Notes under the pieces: generated by a model
The model's input: only the letters and a program-made list of their open reading frames with translations
What the model was told of the DNA's origin: nothing
Database searches by the model: none
Shown: one piece after another, positions 1 to 9,650 of the stretch
How the letters are laid out: every line of letters begins with the position of its first letter
Numbering within the stretch: position 1 is the stretch's first letter
Translations under genes and position numbers: made by a program
DNA from: Mucidula mucida
Taxonomy: Eukaryota > Basidiomycota > Agaricomycetes > Agaricales > Physalacriaceae
Direction of reading: 5' to 3'
DNA length: 19,011 bases
NCBI GenBank assembly: GCA_015501055.1
Contig: JADNYV010000642.1
Coordinates: forward strand, 1 to 19,011

Positions 1-267
1 GACGAGGCCAGACAAGACCTCCCACCTTCAGCATTACTGCCAGACAACACCATCCTCACCATCCTTAACAACTTCCATCATCTCATCAACAATGAGACTG
101 TTACTAATTGGCTCACCAAGTTCATTGATGACAACAGATGGGCCCTTGCTCATGTCGACACGCTTACAAAAGAGATTTCTGCTCTTGCCGCAGAGTTTTA
201 CTTAGCCCAAATTTCTGAGCTGACAGAACACAATAATGATGATGATGAACGCCCGCGCCAACAGTGA
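1..267 (+). CDS. C-terminal fragment of an unidentified protein
   Basis: Frame 1 is open from the first base of the window to a TGA at 265-267, giving 88 residues of a protein whose start lies outside the window. The segment is mostly helical and hydrophilic in character, with a motif LLPDNTILTILNN near the start, a central Trp-containing stretch, and an acidic then basic tail (NNDDDERPRQQ). The general pattern (LPD, hydrophobic repeats, W, helical end) faintly recalls the tails of RecQ-like helicase proteins that are multicopy in Agaricomycetes, but no catalytic motif lies in the window and this is only a guess. It converges on the DUF6535 gene that follows on the other strand, 38 bp away. 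Composition and the clean stop make a real coding end likely; the function is not known. Confidence 0.5.
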   Translation, partial: DEARQDLPPSALLPDNTILTILNNFHHLINNETVTNWLTKFIDDNRWALAHVDTLTKEISALAAEFYLAQISELTEHNNDDDERPRQQ

Positions 268-305
268 GATTTTCTGTGCTCTGACATATTTCATCTGATT
301 GTGTT

Positions 306-1463
306 TTAGTGCACGCTTGTCTCAGGCTGTTGGAAGCAATGTTGACAAATCATTGCAGTTCGGTGCATCAAGCTATGATATATTTTGGACAAATCTTTGC
401 GCTGCCGCCATGCTCTGATGCGACTAAAACTAAACAGGCGCCTGTGCCGACGCAGGGCGTTGAGAAGTCGATATCCATACGACAAAAGTGGCGTCTTATA
501 CGGACAATTGGGATGGAAGAGGGGCAGTAAATTGCATAAAAAGTACATTCTGTACGCAGCACATGCAATGCATCCCATATCTACAGCGATTGCAATGCTG
601 AGGGAGCAGAGATAGATCACGAGCCCCGCAAAGAACAATCCCAATGCGAGATGCATCAGAACAGGAAGGAATCCAATGATCAACGAGACGTGCCACTTTT
701 GTAGTGCACTGAATCGGTAATGGCGGATGCGCGATCGGTCGAGAGGAGTGCCAGAAGGTATGGACAGGTATTGGTAAATCCATTGTTTTGCGAGCACCGC
801 AATCAACGTAGTGGTAAGACTGAGACCCAGGCTCGTAAACCAGAGGGCATTGACCCAAAGATCCAACGGCTTGGACTGAAATGCGAAGGGCGACACAGGT
901 ACGGGAGGTATTGCCTGTACAGTGTGGTTCTGGAGTGCGTCGAGGATGGCATGCTGGACATTGAGTGATTGGAGCATGATGGACGCCGTGACTTCCGCGT
1001 AATCCACTTGGAGATTCTGACATGTTTGAGAGACAAAGGTGGTCACGACAGCGGAGAAGAGTGCGGCCTGTCATAAATGGTCAGGTTTGCCGGTGGCAGA
1101 TGACAGGAGCACTCACAAAGACGAGAAGGATGTCGAGGCCATCCCGCCAATCGGCAACACATTCAAGGTCATACTTGCCGGCTTCGTCTTCGTAGGTCTT
1201 CCAGAGCCTAGAAGTTGGGGACATCTCTTCGTATTGTTTGTCGGGAGGGTACTTTTATTCGTAGTCATACCGGTCGTTCATTACTGTTAACAGGATGAGT
1301 GCTGATACCAGCAACAGCAACAGCTCATACCATATCCCGGTACAAAGGAGGGCGCAGAGACCATGTTCATTGGCTTCCGGTTCGCGTGCTGGTCTGATTG
1401 TATGGGGGCATCAGGAGGTAAGTCAGTTGGTAGAGTTGCTTCGGTCGATGCCGCCGTGGCCAT
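306..1463 (-). CDS. DUF6535-type multi-pass membrane protein, probably inactivated by one in-frame stop
   Basis: The core is a 762-bp exon (1067 to 306) that starts AALFSAVVTTF and continues with the basidiomycete DUF6535 hallmark: a WVNALWFTSLGLSL segment, a KQWIYQYL stretch, an arginine-rich DRSRIRHYRF loop, then a long hydrophobic region (WHVSLIIGFLPVLMHLALGL onward) consistent with several membrane helices. A 49-bp GTGAGT...CAG intron (1068-1116) joins it in phase to an exon ending WRDGLDILLVF. The ATG at 1224 gives 289 residues. A further 47-bp GTATGA...CAG intron (1284-1330) would join an N-terminal exon beginning MATAASTEATL at 1463, but the middle exon then has an in-frame TAA at 1255-1257, between DYE and KYPPD. 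Since the residues after that stop also look like family sequence, I read it as a nonsense mutation. A start at 1224 would avoid it. The function of DUF6535 is unknown. The C-terminus is short compared with my impression of the family. Confidence 0.75.
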
Positions 1464-1751
1464 TATGCAGAACTTCTCTGTCCAACAAGGCCGGTATGAA
1501 GGCGTCCAATGTGGCGTATAGCAAGTCAAGAAGATACGGTTCTATTGCTGTACGGGCACGTTTTAAGAAGCATTGGATCCGAGTGCTATGCCGATCAAGC
1601 CAACATTCCACTGTCCTCCATGCCTGAAAACAATCAACCAAGGACAATAACAGCGACACAAGGTTCGGCCAGTAGTTAAGGAGATGATATTTCACTATTG
1701 TGAGAGAAACACGGTGGGATAAGTAACAATAAGCAAGTACTACATACAGCA

Positions 1752-3082
1752 TCAATAGACATCATCCGGGTCCAAGTGAATCCTGTCCATCAAATCACGA
1801 AGATGGGATCGAATGCACTGGAGGAATGTTCCCGAGCTCAGATAGTGCTTTGCCCCTGTTCTAATGAAAGTAGAGTTACCGAGTTTTATGTACTCGCAGT
1901 TTCTGAGAATTATACAGCGACTCTGACGATCCTCAAACCAATTGGTGATATGCTGAGGTTTGTATCTATAAACAATGAGCAACTACAAGTAAATAGAAAT
2001 TGACGAGTTTACCCTGTTAGATTGGCAAGATCACGTATACTCGATGGGTACGGGTCGGGAGTAACAGCGACATACACCATGTCGTAGAGAATATTGGCGA
2101 TGAATGCGGAGCACTGATTATTCTTGTCCTTATAGTTTAGAAGATTAAAAATCCAGTGTTGGGGTGACTTCAGAACTGGAGGGGTTACGAACGATTCGGG
2201 TTGTGGTGGCGGAGGGAAGATCCATCCGAGCGCCGAAGAGCCAGCAAAGTTACCAGAGCTCTCGTCATCCTGGGTTCGAGGCAGTGCTGAACTATAGAGA
2301 GGTTGCGGAGAGGATTGATAAGGCTGGCCATCATACAATTGAGTAGTACCATGGTATCTCTCGGCAGATGCAAACAACTGATCTGATGAACGGTGGACCC
2401 CGTTTGAATCACGAGGAAGCTGCTGAGCATGGGATAAGTTAAAGTTCTGATGTGAAGAGCTGGATGCTTGAGGTGGTACTGAATGAGCTGCTCTTCTGAG
2501 AGGTGATGGCCCTCGAGGCCTTGTCATGCCATTGAAATCAGATCCACGTAGCGTCGATTGGAGATTTGTTGGGTAGACTGAGCGAGAAGGCAGGCACCCG
2601 CGAGTGGGCTGAGAGTGAGCGTCAATATGCGTGCTAGACGCGTGCGAGCTGCGAGAGAGCAACGGTCTGATGTTGTACTCTTCAGAGATATCTGCCGCTG
2701 GACTTGCAAAAGAGGCGTTGTCATGCGGAGAGTGGCCATACTGTGATCTCGATGATGTCGGACTAGGCTGGCGAGCAGGAGTAGATGGAGAGAATATAGG
2801 CGGCCAAATGAGCCTCAGAGGATCACTCTCTGATGTACCGGACACCTGGAGGTTTTCAAACAATGAGGGGGGTGAGGTGGAGGGAGAAGTCCAATGAGTC
2901 TGCCGCGTCAAACTTGAGGAAGAAGAAGCAAGATTGCTGTCATTCGGGCGGCAAGTATAACCTTTCGCAGTGAGATCTCTGATGATATCATCGCAGAAAG
3001 CTCCTAGCCACAAAATATCTCGGCAAAAGGCTTCATAGTTACTCTGATTCTCCAGAAGAAACAATGGATAGTACTGAGACAT
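1752..3082 (-). CDS. Ser/Pro-rich hypothetical protein, two exons
   Basis: Exon 1 (3082 to 2013) opens MSQYYPLFLLENQ and has an ordered N-terminal segment with Cys, Trp and Asp-Asp residues. A long Ser, Pro, Gln and His rich low-complexity middle follows (about residues 55-280), then an ordered end (HWIFNLLNYKDKNNQ to DLANLTG). A 47-bp intron (1966-2012, GTAAAC...TATAG) joins exon 2 in frame (GYKPQHITNWFEDRQSR...) to a TGA at 1752, giving 427 residues. A possible third exon (1623 to 1423, starting AWRTVECWLDRHS after a TTTTCAG acceptor) is in phase if a weak GTCTAT donor at 1760 is used, but it overlaps the proposed first exon of the next gene. I do not recognise a family. The disordered middle flanked by small ordered ends would suit a regulatory or scaffold protein, but that is inference. 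The ATG is 6 bp from an LTR end, so the true N-terminus may be lost. Confidence 0.55.
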
Positions 3083-3088
3083 GCCTTG

Positions 3089-3616
3089 TGTTAGCGACTG
3101 ACTAAGCCACGAGACTCAACCAGGTACCACAGCAAGAACTAAGGAAGAAAGTGTTTGCGTCCGTAAGACTAGGCTAGGCCAGGTGTATAAACGAGATCGG
3201 AACTAAAGTACAATGATACTACACTACTGCTTATATACTAGTAAGTCTGTGTTTGGGACTCCTTGTCCATACGCGTTTCCACTAGGGATGCTCCACACCC
3301 TTGACCCAGTGTTGTATGCTACTAGTCCGTGAAACCATTAAATACGAGTGGTAACTGCATGTAAGTAATAATACTGAAACAACCATGTGTGCTACGAGTG
3401 TCGGCGGTGTGTATACAATAGGGAGTCCATGAGGTATTGGTATGTATGATGTCATCCATGTGTTGGGTGTGTGTCCGACATGAGTACGGCTTTGGTAATA
3501 AAAAGGAGTATGATCGGTGACGAAACAGATGATGAAACAGTCCGTTGGTTGATAAGACAAGTCCCTGATAAGATATGATAAGATGTGAAAATGTGAAAAT
3601 ATGGCGATTCATAACA
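3089..3616 (-). repeat. 3' LTR of element 1
   Basis: This 528-bp LTR is read on the minus strand. It starts TGTTATGAATCGCC at 3616 and ends GCTAACA at 3089, so it has TG...CA ends and TGTTA/TAACA terminal inverted bases. It aligns over its whole length with 8528-9055 and 14519-15048. A TATATAAG box is kept (CTTATATA at 3230-3237 on the plus strand). The end of the LTR lies 6 bp before the ATG of the gene at 3082, so LTR-initiated transcripts would run straight into that gene. Confidence 0.92.
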
Positions 3617-3619
3617 TCA

Positions 3620-3629
3620 CCCCCTCCTT
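3620..3629 (-). other. Polypurine tract of element 1
   Basis: On the minus strand the run AAGGAGGGGG follows the pol stop and is 3 bp upstream of the LTR start at 3616. It is identical to the tract of element 2 and in LTR retrotransposons primes plus-strand DNA synthesis. Confidence 0.75.
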
Positions 3630-6600
3630 AAGGCGCAAGTTCCATTCTGCGCCAGAGTCGCTCCATAAGGGCTGCAGAGGGTAGCGTGACGTCGAGGGGT
3701 TTGGTATTGGGCGGTGGGATGGGTTGGAATAAATAGGATGGAAACTGCAACATAGGAACTTCAATTCGAGCAAGCACAGGTGGCTTTGGCTTGGTCAGGT
3801 ACTGTTGGTGGAAATCACTGATAGCCTCGTCGGCATTCTTGAGATTGCATGCTGGTTCCCATGTCTGCTTGTGTGTGCCATAACCCTTCCAGTGAACCTT
3901 GTATTGGAAACCCCCACGGTACTTCTAGGAATTAACCACTTTCTCAACCTCCCATTCCGGCTCGGCGCCTTCCAACACCGATGGCGGATGCGTGTCTTGG
4001 GGTTGTGTCAGAAACTGGGGCTCGTAATAAGGCGTCAACAGGGCCTCATTGAACACGGGATGGATGCTTTTCCACGTATGAGGAATCTGGAGTTTGTAAG
4101 AACTCGTCCCAACTTTCTTGATCACTTTGAACGGCCCGAAGCGTTTGTTATTGAGCTTCTTCATTGGTCGGTCCGTGCTGAGATTTGTTCCTTCCAACCA
4201 TACTTTGTCGCCTTCCTTGTACTCCATTGCCTCTGTCCGCTTCCTGTCATAAAATCGTTTCATGTCCTCCTTTACCATCTTCAATGCTGACCCCACTTCG
4301 TCCCATGTCTTCCTCATGCCGTCGGCAAACTCCTGCGCAGTCTCATTTCTTGATGCCGTTTTTGGAGCGGTGCCTTTGTAGGGGTGTCTGCCCATGTCTG
4401 CAAAGAACGGAGTGACTTTGGTTGCCGAGTGTACCTAATCATTGTAAACGAATTCGGCAGAGGGTAACCATTCATGCCAGTCGTTCTGATGGTAATTGAC
4501 AAATAACTGTAAGAAATGTTCTATCTCTTGGTTCAACTGTTCTGTTTGCCCATTCGCCTATGAATGATACGCCGTTGTAAAATTTCCTTCAATGCCCAGC
4601 AACCAGTACAACTCCTTCATGAAGCGTGAGTGATATTGCGGCCCTCGATCATGTATCATCTGTTGTGGCAATCCATGTATAGGAAAGATGCAATTGCGGT
4701 AAATACAAGCCATGCCTTCCGACGTCAGGGTGGTGTGTGTTGGTATAATACATAACCGCTTTGTGAAATGATTCACAAATGTGCTGATCACATTGTATCC
4801 TCCCGACTCTGGCAACTCGCCGATCATGTCCGTCCCGACTTTCTCCCATGGTTTGCTTGGTACGTCTATAGGATGGAGGGGTGCAGCCGGCTTTGTGCGA
4901 TGTGACTTTGTAACTTGGCATTTTTGACACCCTTTCACGTATTTGCGGATGTCTCGGCTGATTCCTGGCCACCAATAGGTGCGTGTAATCAACTTGAGAG
5001 TCTTGTATTGTCCCGGATGCCCTGCAAGCTGTGCGTCATGGTGCATTCCAATAACTTTTCCCCGCAATTTCTTGTCCTTCGGTATGTAAATACGATCTTT
5101 CCACATAATAAGTCCATTTTCCTTCTCTTCCCATCCTTTTTCTTTGTTTTCTAATGCTTTTTGTATGTATCTGTCTTTGTTTCCTTTTCTTTGTTTGATT
5201 TTGTTAAGTAATTTGTCCTCCGGTGTAGCTACTGTATGTAAAGAAAATTGAATTTGTGATATAAAAAACTCCGGTTTTAGCAAAACAATGTTTTTGTTAT
5301 CTTTTTCCCCCTTCTCAAGGCCTGTCATCCATGACAAGGCATCAGCTTTTCCCATTGTCCTGCCTGGCTTATGAATCATCTGTATGTCATATTCTGCCAA
5401 CTCCGTAACTCATTGCGCCTGCCTTCGGTTCAACTTCTGCGGCTTCCTGAAGTACTGAAGGTTTTGATGATTGGTGAAAACCTCCACTGTCTCCTTAGCG
5501 CCTAGGAGATATTGCCGCCAGTTGTTGATTGAGTCCATAATAGCCATCATCTCTTTGTTGTAGATCTCATAATTGCGCTCCACTTCGTTCAGCGCGCGAG
5601 ACCAAAAAGCTACTGGTTCCGTCAACAAATTGGGAAAGAACCGCCCCGTTCGCATAGTTCGAGGAGTCTGCCTTAACTCAAACTTGCCATCGTCATGTGG
5701 TATGATCAGAACGGGTTCTTCCGTCATCCTCCGTTTCAACTCCTCAAATGCCTCATGCTGTTCCTCTCCCCAAACCCATTTGCCCTTCCCGGTTAGCAAT
5801 GTCAATGGTTTTACTACTCCCGCAAATCCCCAAATGAAATGTTGATAGAAATTGCAGAAGCCCAGGAATGACTGTACTTCCTTCTTCTTTGTCGGCTTCC
5901 TCCATTCCTTTACTACGGCCACTTTTGCCGGATTCATCTTCACTTCTCCTCCTCCAACAATCACCCTTAAGTAGTCTACTTTGTGTGCGTTGAAACTACA
6001 TTTCTCGGGTTTTAAATACAACCTATTTACTCATAATATTTCTAATACTCGTCGTACAATATGCCTATATTCTTCCAACGTGTTTGTAAAGTTAAGTATG
6101 TCATCAATCAGCTCCTTCAGAATGTGATTCATGAACAATTGGAACGTCGCCGGCAAGTTTGTAAGTCCGAAGAACATGACTGAGGGCTCGAACAGGCCTC
6201 GGTTTGTTCTAAACACCGCTTTCCACTCATCACCTTCTTTGATACGGATGTTGTTGTAACCCCATCGGATATCCATCTTTGTAAACCATGTCGCTCCCTT
6301 TAACTTGTCGATAAGCTCCTGGATCAACGGCAAGGGATATTGGTTCTTGATTGTCATGTCGTTCAATTTCCAATAATCTTGTACGGGCCAAAGGCTTCCG
6401 TCCTTCTTTTTAACAAAGAAGAATGGTGACACCATGGGTGAAATTGATGGCCGTATGTGTCCCATGCGTATGTTTTCCTTCAAGAACTTGTCTAACGCCT
6501 TCTCCTCAGATGGACTAAGGGGATAGACCTTACAGTCAACCGGTTTGGAACCAGGCATGAGTTCTATCGCGTGATCCCAGGGTCTTTGCTCCAGTAGCTT

Positions 6601-7142
6601 GTCAAAGTCCACCTTGCTGAATACATCGGAGAATTCCTCGATGTAAGGTGCAGCAGCGGATGAAGGCTGTTGTGATCTCAGCTTTTCACCGCTTTTGCGA
6701 TAGTTGTCCCAGTCGATCCAAAACAACTGCTCTCCCTCCTCCAGCTTCTCTTCTACATCTTCTCCTTCATCTTCTGGCAAGTCATACTCGGGTAGATAGC
6801 CGCAACGGTCTGGGCATCTATCAAAAGTCAACATGGATTCCATCCAGTTAATCATGGGGTTGTGATATCGTAGCCAATCTAGCCCCAAAAAGATACTTGT
6901 TTTGCCACAATTGGTAACTGCCAACTTGATCTTTTGGTGTGATCACCAATCTTCATCTGGACCTCCACAAAACCTTTGATTGACCCTCCCTTGTTTAGAG
7001 TTCCATCCGCATTGTAGACAGGAAGCTTGACCGGTAACTCCTTAATCGGGAGTCCGTTCTTCTCAACGAATTCTTTGTTGATGCAAGAACCCATTGCTCC
7101 ACTGTTAAGAAGGGCACTCATTTCTCATTCAGAGCCTGTGTG
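3628..7142 (-). pseudogene. pol pseudogene (PR-RT-RNase H-IN-chromodomain remains) of element 1
   Basis: Order on the minus strand: protease remnant (ALLNSGAMG, where element 2 has ALLDSGATG, so the catalytic Asp is replaced by Asn), RT, RNase H, integrase with its zinc-binding and DDE parts, then GPF and chromodomain sequence. Compared with element 2 there is a 1-bp deletion near 6940, which shifts the frame before the RT. A 27-bp in-frame deletion near 6090 removes the residues carrying the YLDD active site. A 1-bp deletion plus an 8-bp deletion occur near 5690-5620. There are stops at about 6030 (CGA to TGA), 5409 (TGG to TGA), 4560 (CAG to TAG), 4437 (CGG to TAG) and 3927 (CGA to TAG). 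The frame at 6395-6415 (SPFFFVKKKDG) is intact here, unlike in element 2. No product is expected. Confidence 0.92.
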
Positions 7143-8527
7143 GCCAAATAGTGCTTACCGCCAACAGTCAAGCATTTGAGCCTTGCAGTCAATCCTGGTG
7201 TGTTTGTTGTATTTATAGATTCCACTTTACTGAGGTTGGCCGGCGCCTTGAGATTCAAGAGGTTTACACCTGGACCCATGGCCAAAGGATCCTTGCTGGT
7301 GAGTACATCCCAGTGTGCTTCATAGATTTGGCTGAGGTTTGGTCCATACTGTATGCCATGACTTGAGTAACGGCTTCAGGAAATCAAGGCGGGCAAACTC
7401 TGTATTCTGGAACTGCATATAGTTCTGCAGCTGCATAAAGCGCTCAAACATAAGCCCATCACTGGCGGCAATGAAAACATGGTGAATTTCCTCAAAGTTT
7501 TCTGCGGTGAGTCCCACTAGTTCCAAAATCTTGAAGATGGCCTTTTTGAGCTTGCCAATCACTGTTTCACTGTATGACGTTGTTGGCATTGGGTAGATTG
7601 AACTCTTTTGCCGCTTTGCCTTCCGTTTTGTTCTCTTCTTATCTGATAACTCCTTCAGCTCCTCCATATAGACTGCTAGCTCTGGAACAGCCTTAATTAA
7701 TATGTCAAGCCATTGAATTTTAAGTGCAATGTGAATAAAGATGTGGTTAATCGACTTCCAGAACTTGTCAAAGGTGAGATCTTTGCGTAGATTTTTATTG
7801 ATACACTGATGATGAACGTCAAGATCCAGAGCACCAGGAACAAAGGATTCCATCTTGAATGTGGTTGTGGCAGTTCTGGTAATCATATATGTGTGGCACC
7901 CTACACAGATGTAGCGTGGCTTGCGATACTTCTGTATATTATCGAGGCAGATCATAATGGCTTGGTCTGTTAAGGCGGTGATTGATTTTACCTCATTTCC
8001 ATTGCAAACTCCTAGTTTTGTGAAAAGTCAAAGAATGGTGCCATAACTGACACTACCGCCAATTTGACTCTCCATTGACCAGATATACCAATTCACTGAA
8101 CACAACAAGAGCATGATGCCCTTTGCTAGTGGTAGTAGTTTCACCTTTTGATTTTAGGCAAAGGCAATAGAGCTGAGTGCAAATGTTACAACCTAATGCT
8201 TTGTCAGTATACAGTATGACAGACACAGTGGATCTTGCCGTTTCTGGGGGTTGTTTGTTCTGTGGCTTGTCTTGAGTTGTTAACAGTGTGTTTGCCGCCC
8301 TACTGGGTCGATTCCTGATAGTTGGTCTGGCCATATTTTTGAGAAAACAAAAGGCTAGAGGCATATGCTTCTTCAAGATCTTCATGGTCTTCTCAACCAC
8401 GTCAATATTGAAATTACCACTTTTAATGCCATCAACGCCAGTTGCAATGGTATGCAAGCCACTACTTTGATCTGTAGCTGTCTGAATCTCTTTAAGGAGC
8501 TGTTCTTCGGCCAGCTGAGCTGCAAAT
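7143..8527 (-). pseudogene. DUF6589-type protein, frameshifted internal fragment
   Basis: Three minus-strand open pieces read as one degraded protein. The first (8527 to 8053) starts FAAQLAEEQLLKEIQ and includes a basic stretch and a SVILYTDKA segment. The second (7955 to 7320) contains DQAIMICLDNIQKYRKPRY, PGALDLDVHHQC and the region AASDGLMFERFMQLQNYMQF followed by LLKSWHTVWT. The third follows a single extra base at 7337-7340 and continues LSQIYEAHWDVLTSKDPLAM to the junction at 7142, with the frame running on to a TGA at 7118-7120. The pattern of a GDG(L/T)xxE-like motif, then a xxWHTxWT motif and a xxIYExHW motif, is what I recall of DUF6589, a domain common in multicopy Agaricomycete repeat genes and possibly transposase-related. 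The region 7956-8052 could hold an intron or a frame break. Both ends abut retroelement sequence, so start and end are missing. Confidence 0.65.
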
Positions 8528-9055
8528 TGTTATGAATCGCCATATTTTCACATTTTCACATCTTATCATATCTTATCGGGAGCCTTGTCTTATCAACCAA
8601 CGGACCGTTTCATCATCTGTTTCGTCACCGATCATACCCCTTTTCATTACCGAAGCCGTACTCATGTCGGACACACGCCCAACACATGGATGACATCATA
8701 CATGCCGATACCTCATGGACTCCCTATTGTATACACACCACCGACACTCGTAGCACACATGGTCGTTTCAGTATTATTACTTACATGCAGTCACCACTCG
8801 TATTTAATGGTTTCACGGACTAGTAGCATACCACACTGGGTCAAGGGCGTGGAGCATCCCTAGTGGAAACGCGTATGGACAAGGAGCTTCAAACACAGAC
8901 TTACTAGTATATAAGCAGTAGTGTAGTATCATTGTACTTTAGTTCCGATCTCGTTTATACACCTGGCCTAGCCTAGTCTTACGAACGCGAACGCTTCTCC
9001 TTAAGTTCTTGCTGTGGTACCTGGTTGAGTCTCGTGGCTTAGTCAGTCGCTAACA
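8528..9055 (+). repeat. 5' LTR of element 2
   Basis: This 528-bp LTR begins TGTTATGAATCGCC and ends GCTAACA. It is essentially identical to 14519-15048 except for a patch around 8994-9006 (GCTTCTCCTTAAG here against GCTTTCTTCCTTAG in the 3' LTR) and one A less in the terminal GCTAACA. U3 runs to about 8939; the TATA box is at 8908-8915 and R probably begins near 8940. Confidence 0.95.
8908..8915 (+). promoter_or_regulatory. LTR TATA box
   Basis: TATATAAG is present here, at 14899-14906 in the 3' LTR, and in element 1. Its start is 32 bp upstream of the 12-nt segment at 8940-8951 that pairs with the primer-binding site, which is the normal TATA-to-start spacing and sets the probable transcript start at about 8940. 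Confidence 0.7.
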
Positions 9056-9057
9056 GA

Positions 9058-9069
9058 AGATCGGAACTA
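9058..9069 (+). other. Self-complementary primer-binding site
   Basis: AGATCGGAACTA lies 2 nt after the 5' LTR end. It is the exact reverse complement of TAGTTCCGATCT at 8940-8951, the predicted 5' end of the element's own RNA (and of 14931-14942 in the 3' LTR). I see no obvious tRNA 3' end complement. In Tf1 and related sushi chromoviruses the RNA 5' end folds back on such a site and primes minus-strand DNA synthesis. Confidence 0.7.
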
Positions 9070-9650
9070 CTTTCTACCACCTACCACACATCCCTGATCG
9101 TCGATCAGCACTTGCTGTTTGATCATCGACATTCCCCATTCCCTTTCCTGTTTACAGATCGACGGATTCCTAATTCCAGCGCACGTCCGCATACGTGTGT
9201 ATTGGTCCCAGTAGCGCCGGCTAACAGTTAGAGATAACTGCCTCGGGTGCTGGAAGTAGCCGCTCTCACGAGAACGAACTTTTGGCAGTTGCACTTCAGT
9301 GGGCGCTGTTTACGGGTCAATCCCCGTTCCCAGGAAAACTTCGGCTTACCTCACACCAGAGGGACGTCGGCTGGGCAATTGCGAACTTGTGACGAGCTCT
9401 TGGGCTCCGTAGATACGTAGTCAGTAGTCGGTAAAATAGCGTAGACAGTTACGATACTTACCTACCTTACTTACCTTACGATACACACCATCATTCCCCA
9501 CCCTACCAAGTCCTGGATTCTATCTCAGATCTAGGCGACTCCTCCTTATTCATCCAAACCTCTATTCCCTCACCCGTTTCATCAAAATCCGCATCTCCTA
9601 TATCCCCACTTTCACCCTTTCACTCTCCGATCCTATCACCCCGACTCATC
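9070..9650 (+). other. Leader between primer-binding site and gag
   Basis: About 580 bp without a convincing gene on either strand. It becomes pyrimidine-rich and AC-rich toward gag (9480-9650). It presumably contains the untranslated leader and packaging signals, but no specific structure was identified. Confidence 0.5.

Larger units (their letters stand above)
3089..7142 (-). mobile_element. Element 1: truncated, decayed Ty3/gypsy chromovirus (same family as element 2)
   Basis: Read on the minus strand, this segment is colinear with 10957-15048 of element 2: protease, RT, RNase H, integrase, chromodomain, polypurine tract and 3' LTR. The 5' LTR, leader, gag and the N-terminal part of pol are missing; homology stops at 7142 inside the protease region, where an unrelated DUF6589 fragment begins. 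The copy carries stop codons, frameshifts and deletions throughout and cannot encode a working polyprotein. By eye, its LTR differs from the element 2 LTRs by a few percent, so it is clearly older than element 2. No target-site duplication can be tested because one end is lost. Confidence 0.92.

Noticed and set aside
1423..1623. Third exon of the Ser/Pro-rich gene
   Set aside because: In phase and protein-like, but it needs a weak GTCTAT donor and overlaps the proposed first exon of the DUF6535 gene; kept only as a note.
7143..8527. Host gene captured inside a retrotransposon between its own two LTRs
   Set aside because: The LTR to the right (8528-9055) is in the opposite orientation to element 1 and belongs to element 2, so the fragment is not bounded by one element's LTR pair.
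8585..8863. 92-codon open frame inside the LTR, also open in the other two LTR copies (14576-14854 and 3282-3560 minus)
   Set aside because: It begins at TTG rather than ATG and lies in U3 upstream of the predicted transcript start. Its conservation is explained by the LTRs being close copies.
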